Origin: a bacterium
GTDB lineage: Bacteria; Bacillota; Clostridia; Oscillospirales; Oscillospiraceae
Assembly: GCA_029009095.1 (NCBI GenBank)
Contig: JAQXJT010000039.1
Span: forward strand, 38,553 to 102,552
DNA length: 64,000 nt
Direction of reading: 5' to 3'
In this document: one piece after another, positions 7,593-15,949 of the stretch
How positions within the stretch are numbered: the first letter of the stretch is position 1
Layout of the letters: each line of letters starts with the position of its first letter
Made by a program: the position numbers and the translations under genes
The notes under the pieces: generated by a model
The model's input: only the letters and a program-made list of their open reading frames with translations
What the model was told of the DNA's origin: nothing
Database searches by the model: none

Positions 7593-9503
7593 GTGGTTTT
7601 CAATTTGAGCTACGATGTGGCGGCGCTGGTGTTTTTGCTGATCATCTGCTGGCAGTTTTTCTCCCAGCGGCAGTTCCCCCTGCTGTCCAACCATGTCTTT
7701 GCCCTCTTCCTGCTGCTGGCCGTTCTGGCTCTCGTGATGGACATCGGCGGTACGCTGATGCTGAACCCGGAGCTGGGGATGCCGCTCTGGCTGTGCTACG
7801 CGGTAAACGCTCTGTACTATATGGTTCTGATCCTCTTCCCCTCCGTGCTGACTGTGTACATCCTCGCCCGCAGCGACAACACCAACCCCCGCGACTATCT
7901 CACCGCCCTGACCCCCTCTCTCCTCTCCGAGCTGGTGTTCCTGTTCGCCCTGCCCTTCGGTCTGGTGTTCCGCATCTCCCCCGCCATGGTCTATTCCCAC
8001 GGCCCCTTCTCCCCCATCACCTATGTGAATTTGCTGGTCAATCTTCTGTTCGGCATCTGGATGCTGCTGCGCTGCCGCAAAAATCTGCCCCAGCAGGAGC
8101 TGCTCTCCCTCTCCGTGTCCATTCTTTTCGTAGTGGCCGCCGCCGTTTTCCAGTTCCTCCATCCCGACACGCTGCTGGTGTGCGCGGGCATCGCCGCGGC
8201 GCTGACGCTGATGTTCTTCACCATCCAAAACCCCGGCCGTATGCTCGATGAGACCAGCCACCTTTTCAACCTCACGGCCCTGCGCATCTATCTGCGCTCG
8301 CTGCTGGTGGGGCGGCGTACCTTCCATCTGGCCGCCGTGAAGCTCCACAGCCTCCACCGGATCAACACCGTCTACGGCGTGGATGTCACCAACCGCCTGC
8401 TCCGGGATTTCGGGCGAAATCTCGTTTCCCGTCCGCAGATCTGGGCTTTCCGCATCGGCGGGAGCCGCTTTGTGGTACTCTCCCCCAACGAGGACTCCTT
8501 CAAGGCCTTCCTCTACGATCTGACCCGCTGCGAAACCCTGCAGGGAAACCGTCAGGTCTCCATTTCCGTCTGCCACATTCTCCCCGTGGACACCTTCCGC
8601 AGCACCGACGACGCGCTGGGCGTGATCGAGGGCGTTCTCTCCTCCCGGCAGGTGCGGGAACAGCACATCCCCTTCTGGGAGGTGGACGCGGACGCCGTGG
8701 CCGCCGTGCGGCGGGAATCGGACATCGAGAGCGCCATGCGGGAATGTATCCCCGGCGCCACGGGCTTCGCCCTCTTCTGCCAGCCCATCTACCGCTGCGA
8801 CAGCGGCAGCTTTGAATCCGGAGAACTGCTGCTGCGCTTCTCCACCCCCGAGCTGGGGAACGTCTCTCCCGGCGAGTTCATCCCTGTAGCCGAACACAAC
8901 GCCCTGTCCTCGGAGCTGGACAGGATGGTGGTGGACTTGGCCTTCCGTGCCATTGCCGCCGGGCGCTTCGCCGCCTCCGGCTTCCACCATGTGCAGATCA
9001 ATCTCTCCGCCGCCACCGTCATCGACAGCGAAGCGGTGGACGCCATCCTCCTGAGCGCCATGGAGACGGGCGTGGATCCCTCCTTTGTGATCTTTGAGGT
9101 CACCGAGACCACCGCGGACTGCTCCAAGGAGCTGATGCGGAGGAATATCGAGCGGCTGTGCGAACGGGGCTTCCACTTCGCGCTGGACGACTTCGGCACC
9201 GGCTTTGCCAACATCGACCGGCTCTCCGCCCTGCCCATAAGCATGATCAAGCTGGATCGCGCCATGCTCAACTTCTCCCCGGACATTTTCCGGGGCATCG
9301 TAGGCGCGTTCCGGACTCTGCCCGTGGAGCTGGTGGCCGAGGGCGTGGAAACCGAAGAGCAGTCCCGGTTCGTGGAAGGCGCGGGCATCCGGCAGATCCA
9401 GGGCTTCCGCTACGCCCGCCCACTGCCGCTGGGAGAACTGGACGGCTTTTTGCGGGACGCCCTTGCCCTTGCGGGTAAAGCAGAAAACGAGAGCCCTGCT
9501 TAA
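7593..9503 (+). CDS. Membrane c-di-GMP phosphodiesterase (7TM + degenerate GGDEF + EAL)
   Basis: The 636-residue protein begins with about seven hydrophobic spans (to about residue 215). A degenerate GGDEF domain follows in which the active motif reads GGSRF, so no cyclase activity is expected. The EAL domain (about 390-630) keeps its catalytic set: Glu in GELLLRF (ELL in place of EAL), Asn in INLS, FEVTET, LDDFGTGF, IKLDR, VAEGVE and IQGF. It should hydrolyse c-di-GMP in response to a membrane signal. A GTG at 7593 is chosen because GAGGGG at 7581-7586 lies 6 bases upstream. The frame is open upstream to 7551, but that region holds the promoter. The gene is monocistronic between terminators. 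Confidence 0.85.
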   Translation: MVFNLSYDVAALVFLLIICWQFFSQRQFPLLSNHVFALFLLLAVLALVMDIGGTLMLNPELGMPLWLCYAVNALYYMVLILFPSVLTVYILARSDNTNPRDYLTALTPSLLSELVFLFALPFGLVFRISPAMVYSHGPFSPITYVNLLVNLLFGIWMLLRCRKNLPQQELLSLSVSILFVVAAAVFQFLHPDTLLVCAGIAAALTLMFFTIQNPGRMLDETSHLFNLTALRIYLRSLLVGRRTFHLAAVKLHSLHRINTVYGVDVTNRLLRDFGRNLVSRPQIWAFRIGGSRFVVLSPNEDSFKAFLYDLTRCETLQGNRQVSISVCHILPVDTFRSTDDALGVIEGVLSSRQVREQHIPFWEVDADAVAAVRRESDIESAMRECIPGATGFALFCQPIYRCDSGSFESGELLLRFSTPELGNVSPGEFIPVAEHNALSSELDRMVVDLAFRAIAAGRFAASGFHHVQINLSAATVIDSEAVDAILLSAMETGVDPSFVIFEVTETTADCSKELMRRNIERLCERGFHFALDDFGTGFANIDRLSALPISMIKLDRAMLNFSPDIFRGIVGAFRTLPVELVAEGVETEEQSRFVEGAGIRQIQGFRYARPLPLGELDGFLRDALALAGKAENESPA

Positions 9504-9522
9504 AAAGCAGGGCTCTCGTTTT
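9484..9522. terminator. Bidirectional terminator between EAL gene and hslO
   Basis: A perfect 16-bp stem (AAAACGAGAGCCCTGC with its complement) flanks a loop that contains the TAA stop of the EAL gene. A and T runs at the two ends allow it to serve both converging genes. Confidence 0.85.
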
Positions 9523-9541
9523 GCGCGCGGCGGCGCGGTTT

Positions 9542-10411
9542 TTATTCCCTTCCCCGGCGGATCTCCTCCGGTGCGATCTCATAGACCGCGTCGCAGAAGC
9601 GGCAGGTGACCTCCACGGTCTTTCCGTCCCGGGTAAGCTCGTCGAGATCGGCGTCGGACAGGGTTTGCAGGGCGCCCACCACCTTCTCCCGGCTGCAAAA
9701 GCAGCGGTACTCCATGGGATGGCGCCCGGTATAGTGCCAGGGGAGCCCCCGGAGCACCTGCGCGATGACCTCCTCCGCGCCGTCCTCCGCCAGAATGGTG
9801 GTGAGCTGATCCATCATGAAGATGTTCTCCTCCAGCCTCTCCACGGTCTCGTCGGGGGCGAAGGGCAGCAGCTGCACGATGAAACCCCCGGCGGCCCGGA
9901 CAGTACAGTCCGTGTCCACCAGCACGCCCAGCCCGCAGGCCGCGCCCAGCTGCTCGCTCTCGGTCAGGTAGGCGGCCAGATCCTCTCCGATCTCGCCGCT
10001 GACCAGCTCCGTGGAGCCGGTATAGGGCTCCCGGAGGCCGATGTCCCGGCTGACGGTCAAAAGTCCGTTTTTCCCCACGGCGCCGCCCACATCCAGCTTG
10101 CCGTCACTCTCCCGGACGGGCAGATCCACCTCAGGGTTTTCCACATAGCCCCGCACGTTGCCCTGACTGTCGGAGATGGCCAGCACGGTGCCCAGCGGCC
10201 CGCCGCCGTTCAATCGCAGCGACAGCTCCGCCTCATCCTCCTTCATCCACTCGCCCATCATGGCCGCGCCGCAGAGGGCCCGCCCCATGGCCGCCGTGCC
10301 CGTGGGGCGCAGACTGTGTATCTGCCGGGCCCGCTCCACCGCGTCCCGGGCGGTGATCACGGAAATCTTCGCCGTGCCCTCGTCGGTCACGGCGCGAATA
10401 ATCTCACCCAT
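9542..10411 (-). CDS. hslO: Hsp33 redox-regulated chaperone
   Basis: The 289-residue length is typical of Hsp33. The N-terminal holdase domain carries the LRPTGTAAMGRALCGAAMM region and GYVENPEVDLP. The C-terminal zinc switch has the CxC (RCFCS) and CxxC (CRFC) pairs. Oxidation of these cysteines by peroxide or hypochlorite releases zinc and activates the chaperone in the cytoplasm. It ends head-on against the EAL gene. Upstream, 6 bases away, lies a methyltransferase gene on the same strand, so hslO is the last gene of a three-gene minus-strand unit. Confidence 0.95.
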   Translation of the reverse strand: MGEIIRAVTDEGTAKISVITARDAVERARQIHSLRPTGTAAMGRALCGAAMMGEWMKEDEAELSLRLNGGGPLGTVLAISDSQGNVRGYVENPEVDLPVRESDGKLDVGGAVGKNGLLTVSRDIGLREPYTGSTELVSGEIGEDLAAYLTESEQLGAACGLGVLVDTDCTVRAAGGFIVQLLPFAPDETVERLEENIFMMDQLTTILAEDGAEEVIAQVLRGLPWHYTGRHPMEYRCFCSREKVVGALQTLSDADLDELTRDGKTVEVTCRFCDAVYEIAPEEIRRGRE

Positions 10412-10417
10412 GGTTTT

Positions 10418-11149
10418 TTACATCCTTTCCGCTGTGATAAACACCCGGCCCTCCTCATGTTGGGGGCCGTCGGTAAACATCTGTACGTTCCCAAAGCCTG
10501 CCGCTTCCAGCATGGCTCTCAGATCCTCCGTCTCGTGGGCGTACTCTCTGTGCTCCTCCTGCTCCCGCTCCCAGAGTCCGTCCTCCCCCTCGGAGAAGAG
10601 GTCGAGGTCGTAGTGGAGCACGCCGCTATCAAAGGACGAGCGCCACAGGCACAGCAGCCCCTCCCGCTCGTCCACAAAGCAGCCCCCGTCCAGAGACTGC
10701 ATCCGCGCGGGGGTGAGCACATCAAAGGCGAAGATCCCGCCCGGCGCGATAAAGAGCCGCAGCCGGCGCAGCACCTCCGGCAGCAGCGCCCCGGGCAGGT
10801 AGTTCATGCCGTCCAGAGAGCAGTAGGCCCCGTCCACCGTGCCGTAGAGATCCAGCTCCTCCGAGCGCTGGCAGAGGAGCAGGGGCGGCGTGGCGTCCCC
10901 CGTCCGCTCCCAGAGTTTCTGCTGGAACACACTGAGCATGTCCGCCGAGGCGTCCGTGCAGATCATCTCGTAGCCCCGCTCCGCCATGAGCAGGGAGAGT
11001 GTGCCGGTGCCGCAGCCCAGATCCAACAGCGTATGGACGGCTCCCCCCCTGCGGGTGAGAGCCGTTTCATACCAATCTGCAAATTCTTCGTAGGGCACGT
11101 CCCCGGTGAGGGCGTCATAGGGCGCGGCCAGAGCGCTGTAGGCGCTCAC
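10418..11149 (-). CDS. Class I SAM-dependent methyltransferase
   Basis: The 243-residue protein has a Rossmann methyltransferase fold. The SAM-binding motif is LLDLGCGTGTLSLLMAERG (about residues 42-60), with an acidic end to strand 2 at ICTDAS, and YCSLDGMNYL downstream. It starts with AYSALAAPYDALT, common in this family in Firmicutes, where the gene is often near yerC or a ribosome assembly gene. The substrate is unknown; small molecules or RNA are both possible. It overlaps the yerC stop by 4 bases and is followed 6 bases later by hslO. Confidence 0.85.
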   Translation of the reverse strand: MSAYSALAAPYDALTGDVPYEEFADWYETALTRRGGAVHTLLDLGCGTGTLSLLMAERGYEMICTDASADMLSVFQQKLWERTGDATPPLLLCQRSEELDLYGTVDGAYCSLDGMNYLPGALLPEVLRRLRLFIAPGGIFAFDVLTPARMQSLDGGCFVDEREGLLCLWRSSFDSGVLHYDLDLFSEGEDGLWEREQEEHREYAHETEDLRAMLEAAGFGNVQMFTDGPQHEEGRVFITAERM

Positions 11150-11460
11150 TCCCCCTCCTCCTCTTCTCCCGCCTGTTCCTTCATCCGCTCAAAGGCGATG
11201 GCGTAGCCGTCCGCTCCGTACTGGAGACTGCGGTTCACCCGGGAGATGGTGGCGCTGGAGGCTCCGGTCTCCTCCAGGATCTGGTTATAGATAAGCCCCT
11301 TATTCAGCAGCGCGGCCACCTGGTAGCGCTGCTCCATGGCCTGCAGCTCCGTGACAGTGCACAGATCGTCGAAAAAGCGCATCAGCTCATCGGTGGTCTT
11401 CAGCGTCAGGATGGCGCGGTACATATCCACGTTTCGGGGCTTACGCATATGTTTGTTCAT
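11146..11460 (-). CDS. YerC/YecD family TrpR-like DNA-binding protein
   Basis: The 104-residue protein has the TrpR-like helix-turn-helix. FFDDLCTVTELQAMEQRYQVA is followed by a turn, LIYNQILEETGASSATISRVNRSL, and then a short acidic tail (GEEEEGE). Proteins of this type are conserved transcriptional regulators in Firmicutes with unknown effector. GAGGTG precedes the start. It is the first gene of the yerC-methyltransferase-hslO unit, with a matching promoter upstream. Confidence 0.9.
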   Translation of the reverse strand: MNKHMRKPRNVDMYRAILTLKTTDELMRFFDDLCTVTELQAMEQRYQVAALLNKGLIYNQILEETGASSATISRVNRSLQYGADGYAIAFERMKEQAGEEEEGE

Positions 11461-11495
11461 AGCACACCTCTATGCTCATTATTTGTCTCCCGCAT

Positions 11496-11524
11496 ATTGT
11501 ATAGCACTAAATTGTAAAAGTAAA
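11496..11524 (-). promoter_or_regulatory. Promoter of yerC unit
   Basis: On the minus strand TTTACT (complement of 11519-11524), a 17-bp spacer and TACAAT (complement of 11496-11501) precede yerC by about 35 bases. Confidence 0.5.
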
Positions 11525-11611
11525 GAGTCTCTTCTCCTCCTTCCACGGAATTTTCATTATGACAGTATCTCACGAAGACCCGGCCCATTTTTGCGGGGAA
11601 TTATATTTCTA

Positions 11612-11640
11612 TTGAACAGCGGGGAAAAATGTGATAGGAT
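11612..11640 (+). promoter_or_regulatory. Promoter of nfeD-stomatin unit
   Basis: TTGAAC at 11612-11617, 17-bp spacer, TAGGAT at 11635-11640. The ATG at 11668 follows TTAGGAGGTG, a very strong ribosome site. Confidence 0.65.
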
Positions 11641-11667
11641 AGGATTGGATTAGGAGGTGTTTTTTCC

Positions 11668-12123
11668 ATGCGCCTTACCGTTATGCTCTGGTGCGCGGCG
11701 TTTGTGGGCTTTCTGGTGCTGGAAGCGGTCACGGTCTCGCTCACCTCGCTCTGGTTCGCGGCCGGGGCTCTGGCCGCCATGCTCTGCGCCTGGCTCCATG
11801 GCCCGGTGTGGCTCCAGCTGCTGTGGTTCGTGCTGGTGTCCGCCGCGGCGCTCTACCTCTGCCGCCCGCTGGTCGCCAAATATGTGAACAGCCGCGGTCA
11901 GGCCACCAACGCCGACCGCTATCTCCATCTGCGCGGCATCGTCACCGAGACCATCGACAACGCCGCCTCCAAAGGCAGCGTGAAGATCGAGGGCCGGCTC
12001 TGGACGGCCCGCAGCGCCGACGGCAGCATCATCCCCAAGGGCAGCATCGTGGCCGCCCGGGAGATCCGGGGCGTCAAGCTCATCGTGGAAGAAGTCAATC
12101 AAAATACAATTTCCGGGAGGTAA
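11668..12123 (+). CDS. NfeD-like membrane protein
   Basis: The 151-residue protein has hydrophobic segments across residues 1-70 and a C-terminal OB-fold domain with LRGIVTETIDNAASKGSVKI and IPKGSIVAAREIRGVKLIVEE, the typical NfeD barrel. NfeD proteins pair with stomatin-like SPFH proteins in the membrane and may help organise membrane microdomains or protein quality control. Its partner gene starts 6 bases downstream. Confidence 0.9.
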   Translation: MRLTVMLWCAAFVGFLVLEAVTVSLTSLWFAAGALAAMLCAWLHGPVWLQLLWFVLVSAAALYLCRPLVAKYVNSRGQATNADRYLHLRGIVTETIDNAASKGSVKIEGRLWTARSADGSIIPKGSIVAAREIRGVKLIVEEVNQNTISGR

Positions 12124-12129
12124 AAGTTT

Positions 12130-13026
12130 ATGGGCTACTTCATTATCGGCATTTTCCTCTTGCTGATGGTCATCATCGTCCGCAACGTCCGGGTGGTTCA
12201 GCAGGCCCGGGCCTACGTTATCGAGCGCCTGGGCGCTTACAGCACCACCTGGGGCGTGGGTCTCCATCTGAAGCTCCCCTTCATCGAGCGGGTGGCCAAG
12301 ATCGTCTCCCTCAAGGAGCAGGTGGCGGACTTTCCCCCCCAGCCTGTGATCACCAAGGATAACGTCACCATGCAGATCGACACGGTGGTGTATTTCCAGA
12401 TCACCGATCCCAAGCTCTACACCTACGGCATCGAGCAGCCCATGGTGGCCATCGAAAACCTCAGCGCCACCACCCTCCGCAACATCATCGGCGATCTGGA
12501 GCTGGACCAGTGCCTGACCAGCCGCGATGTGATCAACACCAAGATGCGCGCCATCCTCGACGAGGCCACCGACCCCTGGGGCATCAAGGTCAACCGGGTG
12601 GAGCTCAAGAACATTCTGCCTCCCAAGGAGATCCAGAACGCCATGGAGAAGCAGATGAAAGCCGAGCGCGAGCGCCGCGAAGCCATTCTCCGGGCCGAGG
12701 GCGAGAAGCGCGCCGCCATTCTGGAGGCCGAGGGCGAGAAGGAGTCCGCCATTCTCCGGGCCGACGCCAAGAAGCAGCAGCAGATCCTGGAGGCCCAGGG
12801 CCAGGCCGAAGCCATCCTCACCGTCCAGCGGGCCACCGCCGACGGCATCAAGCTTCTCAACGAGGCCGCCCCCTCCGCCGCCGTCATCCAGCTCCGCTCC
12901 CTGGAGGCCTTCGCTGCCGCCGCGGACGGCAAGGCCACCAAGATCATCATCCCCTCCGAGATCCAGGGTCTGGCCGGACTGGCCAACGGGGTGATCGAGA
13001 GTGTGAAGGAGCCCAGCAAAGAGTAA
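12130..13026 (+). CDS. SPFH/stomatin-like protein (QmcA type)
   Basis: This 298-residue protein has an N-terminal membrane anchor (about 3-20), an SPFH/band 7 domain (RAYVIERLGAYSTTW, FPPQPVITKDNVTMQID, ATTLRNIIGDLELDQ, WGIKVNRVELKNI) and a helical coiled-coil rich in Glu-Ala-Glu and Arg (about 170-240). It ends with the alanine-rich helix and the ATKIIIPSE segment usual in QmcA. It forms oligomeric rings at the membrane and is paired with NfeD. It is a paralogue in fold, though not in context, of the SPFH gene at 37268-38287. Confidence 0.92.
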   Translation: MGYFIIGIFLLLMVIIVRNVRVVQQARAYVIERLGAYSTTWGVGLHLKLPFIERVAKIVSLKEQVADFPPQPVITKDNVTMQIDTVVYFQITDPKLYTYGIEQPMVAIENLSATTLRNIIGDLELDQCLTSRDVINTKMRAILDEATDPWGIKVNRVELKNILPPKEIQNAMEKQMKAERERREAILRAEGEKRAAILEAEGEKESAILRADAKKQQQILEAQGQAEAILTVQRATADGIKLLNEAAPSAAVIQLRSLEAFAAAADGKATKIIIPSEIQGLAGLANGVIESVKEPSKE

Positions 13027-13042
13027 CATGATCCCACCGGCC

Positions 13043-13078
13043 CGGGCGGCAGGAGCGTCCTGCCGCCCGCGTCTTGTC
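13043..13078 (+). terminator. Terminator after stomatin gene
   Basis: A perfect 12-bp stem (CGGGCGGCAGGA with TCCTGCCGCCCG) with a 3-base loop is followed by a weak T-rich stretch. Confidence 0.7.
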
Positions 13079-13107
13079 CCTGGAAAAAACTGCCGGGAGG
13101 ACATGGG

Positions 13108-13136
13108 TTGACAAAAGCAAAACAATGTGTTACATT
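13108..13136 (+). promoter_or_regulatory. Sigma-A promoter of small conserved gene
   Basis: A consensus TTGACA at 13108-13113, 17-bp spacer and TACATT at 13131-13136. It lies 25 bases before the ATG at 13162. Confidence 0.8.
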
Positions 13137-13161
13137 TAGTTACAATATTGAGGTGATTTGT

Positions 13162-13473
13162 ATGGCAAAGAAGGTACTTGAGTACAAGGGTCATCCTCTG
13201 CGGAGGAAGGACAACATCATTTATTACGGCAGCATGAGCGACAAATACATCATCATGATGCAGGTAATGGACAGCAAGAGCGTGATGCCCCTCTCCGGCG
13301 GCGTCGCGGAAGACGAGCTGAAGGTGGCCAGCCGGGTCTCCGTGCAGCTCCAGCTCACCGACCCCGCGGTGAAGTCCCGGGATCGCGTGGTCAAGCGGAC
13401 AGAGAAGGACAGTCTTTACAGCGCCATCGATGTGGCTGCCGTCTGGCTGGAGAGGGCCCTCTCCCAGAAGTAA
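13162..13473 (+). CDS. Small uncharacterised protein, 103 aa
   Basis: The start is ATG 13162 with GAGGTGA at 13150-13156. The longer frame from TTG 13108 is rejected because that TTG belongs to the -35 box. The protein is hydrophilic with beta-rich character: KKVLEYKGHPLRRKDNIIYY, then YIIMMQVMDSK, and a paired-strand middle, ending in a short helix. It has no signal peptide, no membrane helix and no cysteine. It resembles small conserved Clostridia proteins of unknown function. It has its own strong promoter and lies 30 bases before the NlpC/P60 gene, which may be read from the same transcript. Confidence 0.75.
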   Translation: MAKKVLEYKGHPLRRKDNIIYYGSMSDKYIIMMQVMDSKSVMPLSGGVAEDELKVASRVSVQLQLTDPAVKSRDRVVKRTEKDSLYSAIDVAAVWLERALSQK

Positions 13474-13503
13474 GGAACCGTCCCCGTACAATCGAGGTCT
13501 ACC

Positions 13504-14661
13504 ATGAAGAAACAGAGAAAAGCACTGGCACTGGCGCTGGCCGTTTTGCTCCTGGCCGCCGCCCTCCCCCTGGACGCACGGGCGGCCAGCAGCTGCGACG
13601 GGGTAGTGATCGCCTCCTCGCTGAATATGCGCAGCGGCGCGGGCGCGGAGTATGATCTGCTGGCCAACGTCCCCCGGGGCACCACCCTGACGGTCATCGG
13701 CATCGCCACGGAGAACAGCGACTGGTTCAAGGTGAGCTACAACGGCCAGGAAGGCTACATGAGCAGCGAGTACATCATCAACGCCGGCAGCTCCCAGGCC
13801 GCGGCGGCCATCGCCGACGCCGCAGCGGCTGCCGCGGCCGCTCAGGCGGCGGCGCAGGCGGCCCAGAACGCCCCTCAGCCCACCCCGGCGCCCGCCCCCG
13901 CTCCCACCCAGCCCCCTGCCCCCCAGGAGGCTCCCCCGGCGGAGGAACCCCAGCCGGAGAGCAGCGCGGAGGAAGTGATCTTCAGCCCCACCGGCGCCAG
14001 CAACGCCGTGGTCACGGGGGATCTGGTGCGCTTCCGCAGCACCCCCGGCGGCGAGATCCTGGGCAGCTTCCGCAGCGGCACGCGCATCTATGTGAACGCC
14101 CTGTCAGGGGCCTGGTATGAGGTAAACTGCGACGGCACCGTGGGCTACATCCACTCCAGCTACGCCACGCTGGACAGCGAAACGCAGGCCCCCGCCGCCG
14201 GAGGGGAGGAAACGCCCGCCGCGCCCGCCCCCACCCCGGAGCCCACCCCGGAGCCCACCCCCGCGCCCACTCCCGTCTACGTCCCCGCCAACAGCGCGGG
14301 CGGACAGCAGATCGTGGACACGGCCATGCAGTTCCAGGGCGTGCCCTATGTCTGGGGCGGCACCTCGCCTCAGGGCTTTGACTGCTCGGGTCTGGTGTAC
14401 TACACCTACCAGCTCTGCGGCTACTCCATCAACCGGGTGGCCCAGTCCATCTACACCGGCACCGGCACCGCCGTGGGCCGGGATCAGCTGGCTCCGGGCG
14501 ACATCATCTGTTTCGGCAATTCCTCCTATGTCTGGCATGTGGGCATCTACATCGGCAACAACCAGTTCATCCACGCCCCCAACACCGGCTCGGTGGTGCG
14601 GGTGGAAAGTCTCAGCGGCACCTATGCCAACAACTTCGTCTGCGCCAAGCGCGTGGTGTAA
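13504..14661 (+). CDS. Secreted NlpC/P60 endopeptidase with two SH3 domains
   Basis: The 385-residue protein has a signal peptide (about 1-27), a first bacterial SH3 domain (about 33-95, with SSLNMRSGAGAEYDLLANVPRG in parts), an Ala-rich and Pro-rich linker, a second SH3 domain (about 163-220) and a second Pro/Glu linker. The NlpC/P60 domain fills about 262-385. The catalytic residues are Cys294 in FDCSG, His345 in WHVGIYIG and His357 in FIHAP. It should cleave stem peptides, between D-Glu and the diamino acid, during wall remodelling. The P-T-P-E style linker resembles that of the CapA-like protein. Confidence 0.93.
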   Translation: MKKQRKALALALAVLLLAAALPLDARAASSCDGVVIASSLNMRSGAGAEYDLLANVPRGTTLTVIGIATENSDWFKVSYNGQEGYMSSEYIINAGSSQAAAAIADAAAAAAAAQAAAQAAQNAPQPTPAPAPAPTQPPAPQEAPPAEEPQPESSAEEVIFSPTGASNAVVTGDLVRFRSTPGGEILGSFRSGTRIYVNALSGAWYEVNCDGTVGYIHSSYATLDSETQAPAAGGEETPAAPAPTPEPTPEPTPAPTPVYVPANSAGGQQIVDTAMQFQGVPYVWGGTSPQGFDCSGLVYYTYQLCGYSINRVAQSIYTGTGTAVGRDQLAPGDIICFGNSSYVWHVGIYIGNNQFIHAPNTGSVVRVESLSGTYANNFVCAKRVV

Positions 14662-14673
14662 AAGGAACAGAGC

Positions 14674-14711
14674 AGCCCCCGTCCGCTCCCCAGAGGGAGC
14701 GGACGGGGGCT
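14674..14711. terminator. Terminator between NlpC/P60 gene and the CARF nuclease
   Basis: A perfect 17-bp stem (AGCCCCCGTCCGCTCCC and complement) with a CAGA loop, then TTTCC. It may also end the converging CARF nuclease transcript. Confidence 0.8.
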
Positions 14712-14740
14712 TTCCTATTCTTGCGTTCTTGCGGCGGTTT

Positions 14741-15919
14741 CTATTTCCCCACGCGCATCATGGAACGGATGTGCTCGCCCAGCCGCCCGCTTTTCAGATC
14801 CTCCAGATCGATCACATCGATGCCCAGCTCCGCGGCCCGGTGTCGGGTGATATTCCGGCAGCTCTGGGTGCTGACGATGGCGGCCCTGGCGGCCTGCCCC
14901 CCGAAGCGGTCCCGGAGTATGGCCAGTTCATTGAGGGCCTCGGTGCCGATGTCGCAGGTCTTGCAGCTGAGAAACGCCGGGAGGATCCCCTGCATGGCCA
15001 TCACATCGATCTCGTTGGTCACATTGTCCTGCCTGCCGTCCCCCTGCCAGTCCACCACGGCGCTGGTGCGCACGTCGTTGAACAGTCCGCTGTCCACGCA
15101 GGCCTTGTAAACATAGAGTTCCAGCACGCTGCCCACATCCCGGAGCCAGGCGCGCACCTGCTCGTCCCGGAAGCGGAAGGACACCCTTCCCCCTTCGGCC
15201 TTTACGCTCTTGAGGAAGCCGATCTCTTCCAGTGCCTGGAGGGCGGGGATGTTCGCCCGGATGGGCTGGCCCCGCTCCCCCTTGACGGTGAGCCCCGCCT
15301 CCACATAGAGGGGGATGGGTTGGCCCTTCTCCACCTGGGAGGCGCGCTGGATATAGTTGACGATCCGCGTCCAGTCCCGGCGGAAGCGGAGGTACACCCG
15401 GAAAAACGGCTCCACGCTGTCCATATAGCGCGAGAGGACCCCATTGTCCACCCGCCCCGGGCGCAGCGCGCCGCCGGCCATGCGGAAGCAGTCGTCCACC
15501 GTGTGCTGGATCTCGCAGGGGAGGCCGGCGGCGAAGGCGGCGTTATGGATGTCGAAAAAGCAGTTGCGGCGGCGGCTGTAGGTGAACACGGGGATCTCCC
15601 GCTCCCCGCAAAGCCGCCCGGCGGCGAAGAGGGCCGCGTCCGTGCCGCCGGTGATGTCCAGCACGCAGTCAGGGTACTCCTCCACCACCCGCCTCAGTTG
15701 CCGGAGCACCTTGTTGCTGTTGTAGAAGCTGGACTCCAGAAAGACCAGCTCCGTTTCCAGCCCCCGGGAGAGGATGTAGTCCCGGAGCTTCTCCTGCAGC
15801 ACCCGGTTCTGCGCCACCTCCGCCTCGCAGAGGAACACCGTCCGCTCCGGACGGAACACCTCCGTGCCCAGCACATTCTCGATGGGGCGCTCGTCATAAA
15901 GCTCGATGAGGGTTTTCAT
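14741..15919 (-). CDS. CARF-domain PD-(D/E)XK nuclease, Card1/Can2-like (DUF1887 type)
   Basis: The 392-residue protein has the two-domain plan of Card1/Can2. The N-terminal Rossmann-type CARF domain (about 1-150) carries VLDITGGTDAALFAAG, the CARF TGGT loop at residues 90-93. A winged-helix-like middle follows (about 155-260), then a restriction-endonuclease-like domain (about 262-392). Candidate metal and catalytic residues are Glu267 in LELYVYK, Asp305 in NEIDV and Lys320 in LSCKT. Known relatives are activated by cyclic tetra-adenylate from type III CRISPR Cas10 and nick or cut nucleic acids. Here no cas gene or array is in the window. The residue after TGGT is Asp, where active members usually have Lys or Asn. 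It is a single gene with its own promoter. Confidence 0.8.
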   Translation of the reverse strand: MKTLIELYDERPIENVLGTEVFRPERTVFLCEAEVAQNRVLQEKLRDYILSRGLETELVFLESSFYNSNKVLRQLRRVVEEYPDCVLDITGGTDAALFAAGRLCGEREIPVFTYSRRRNCFFDIHNAAFAAGLPCEIQHTVDDCFRMAGGALRPGRVDNGVLSRYMDSVEPFFRVYLRFRRDWTRIVNYIQRASQVEKGQPIPLYVEAGLTVKGERGQPIRANIPALQALEEIGFLKSVKAEGGRVSFRFRDEQVRAWLRDVGSVLELYVYKACVDSGLFNDVRTSAVVDWQGDGRQDNVTNEIDVMAMQGILPAFLSCKTCDIGTEALNELAILRDRFGGQAARAAIVSTQSCRNITRHRAAELGIDVIDLEDLKSGRLGEHIRSMMRVGK

Positions 15920-15949
15920 GTTCTCCCCTCCCCTTTCCCTTTTTCTCCC

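Noticed and set aside
14741-15919. Part of a type III CRISPR locus
   Set aside because: No cas genes or arrays within the window on either side; neighbours are housekeeping genes.
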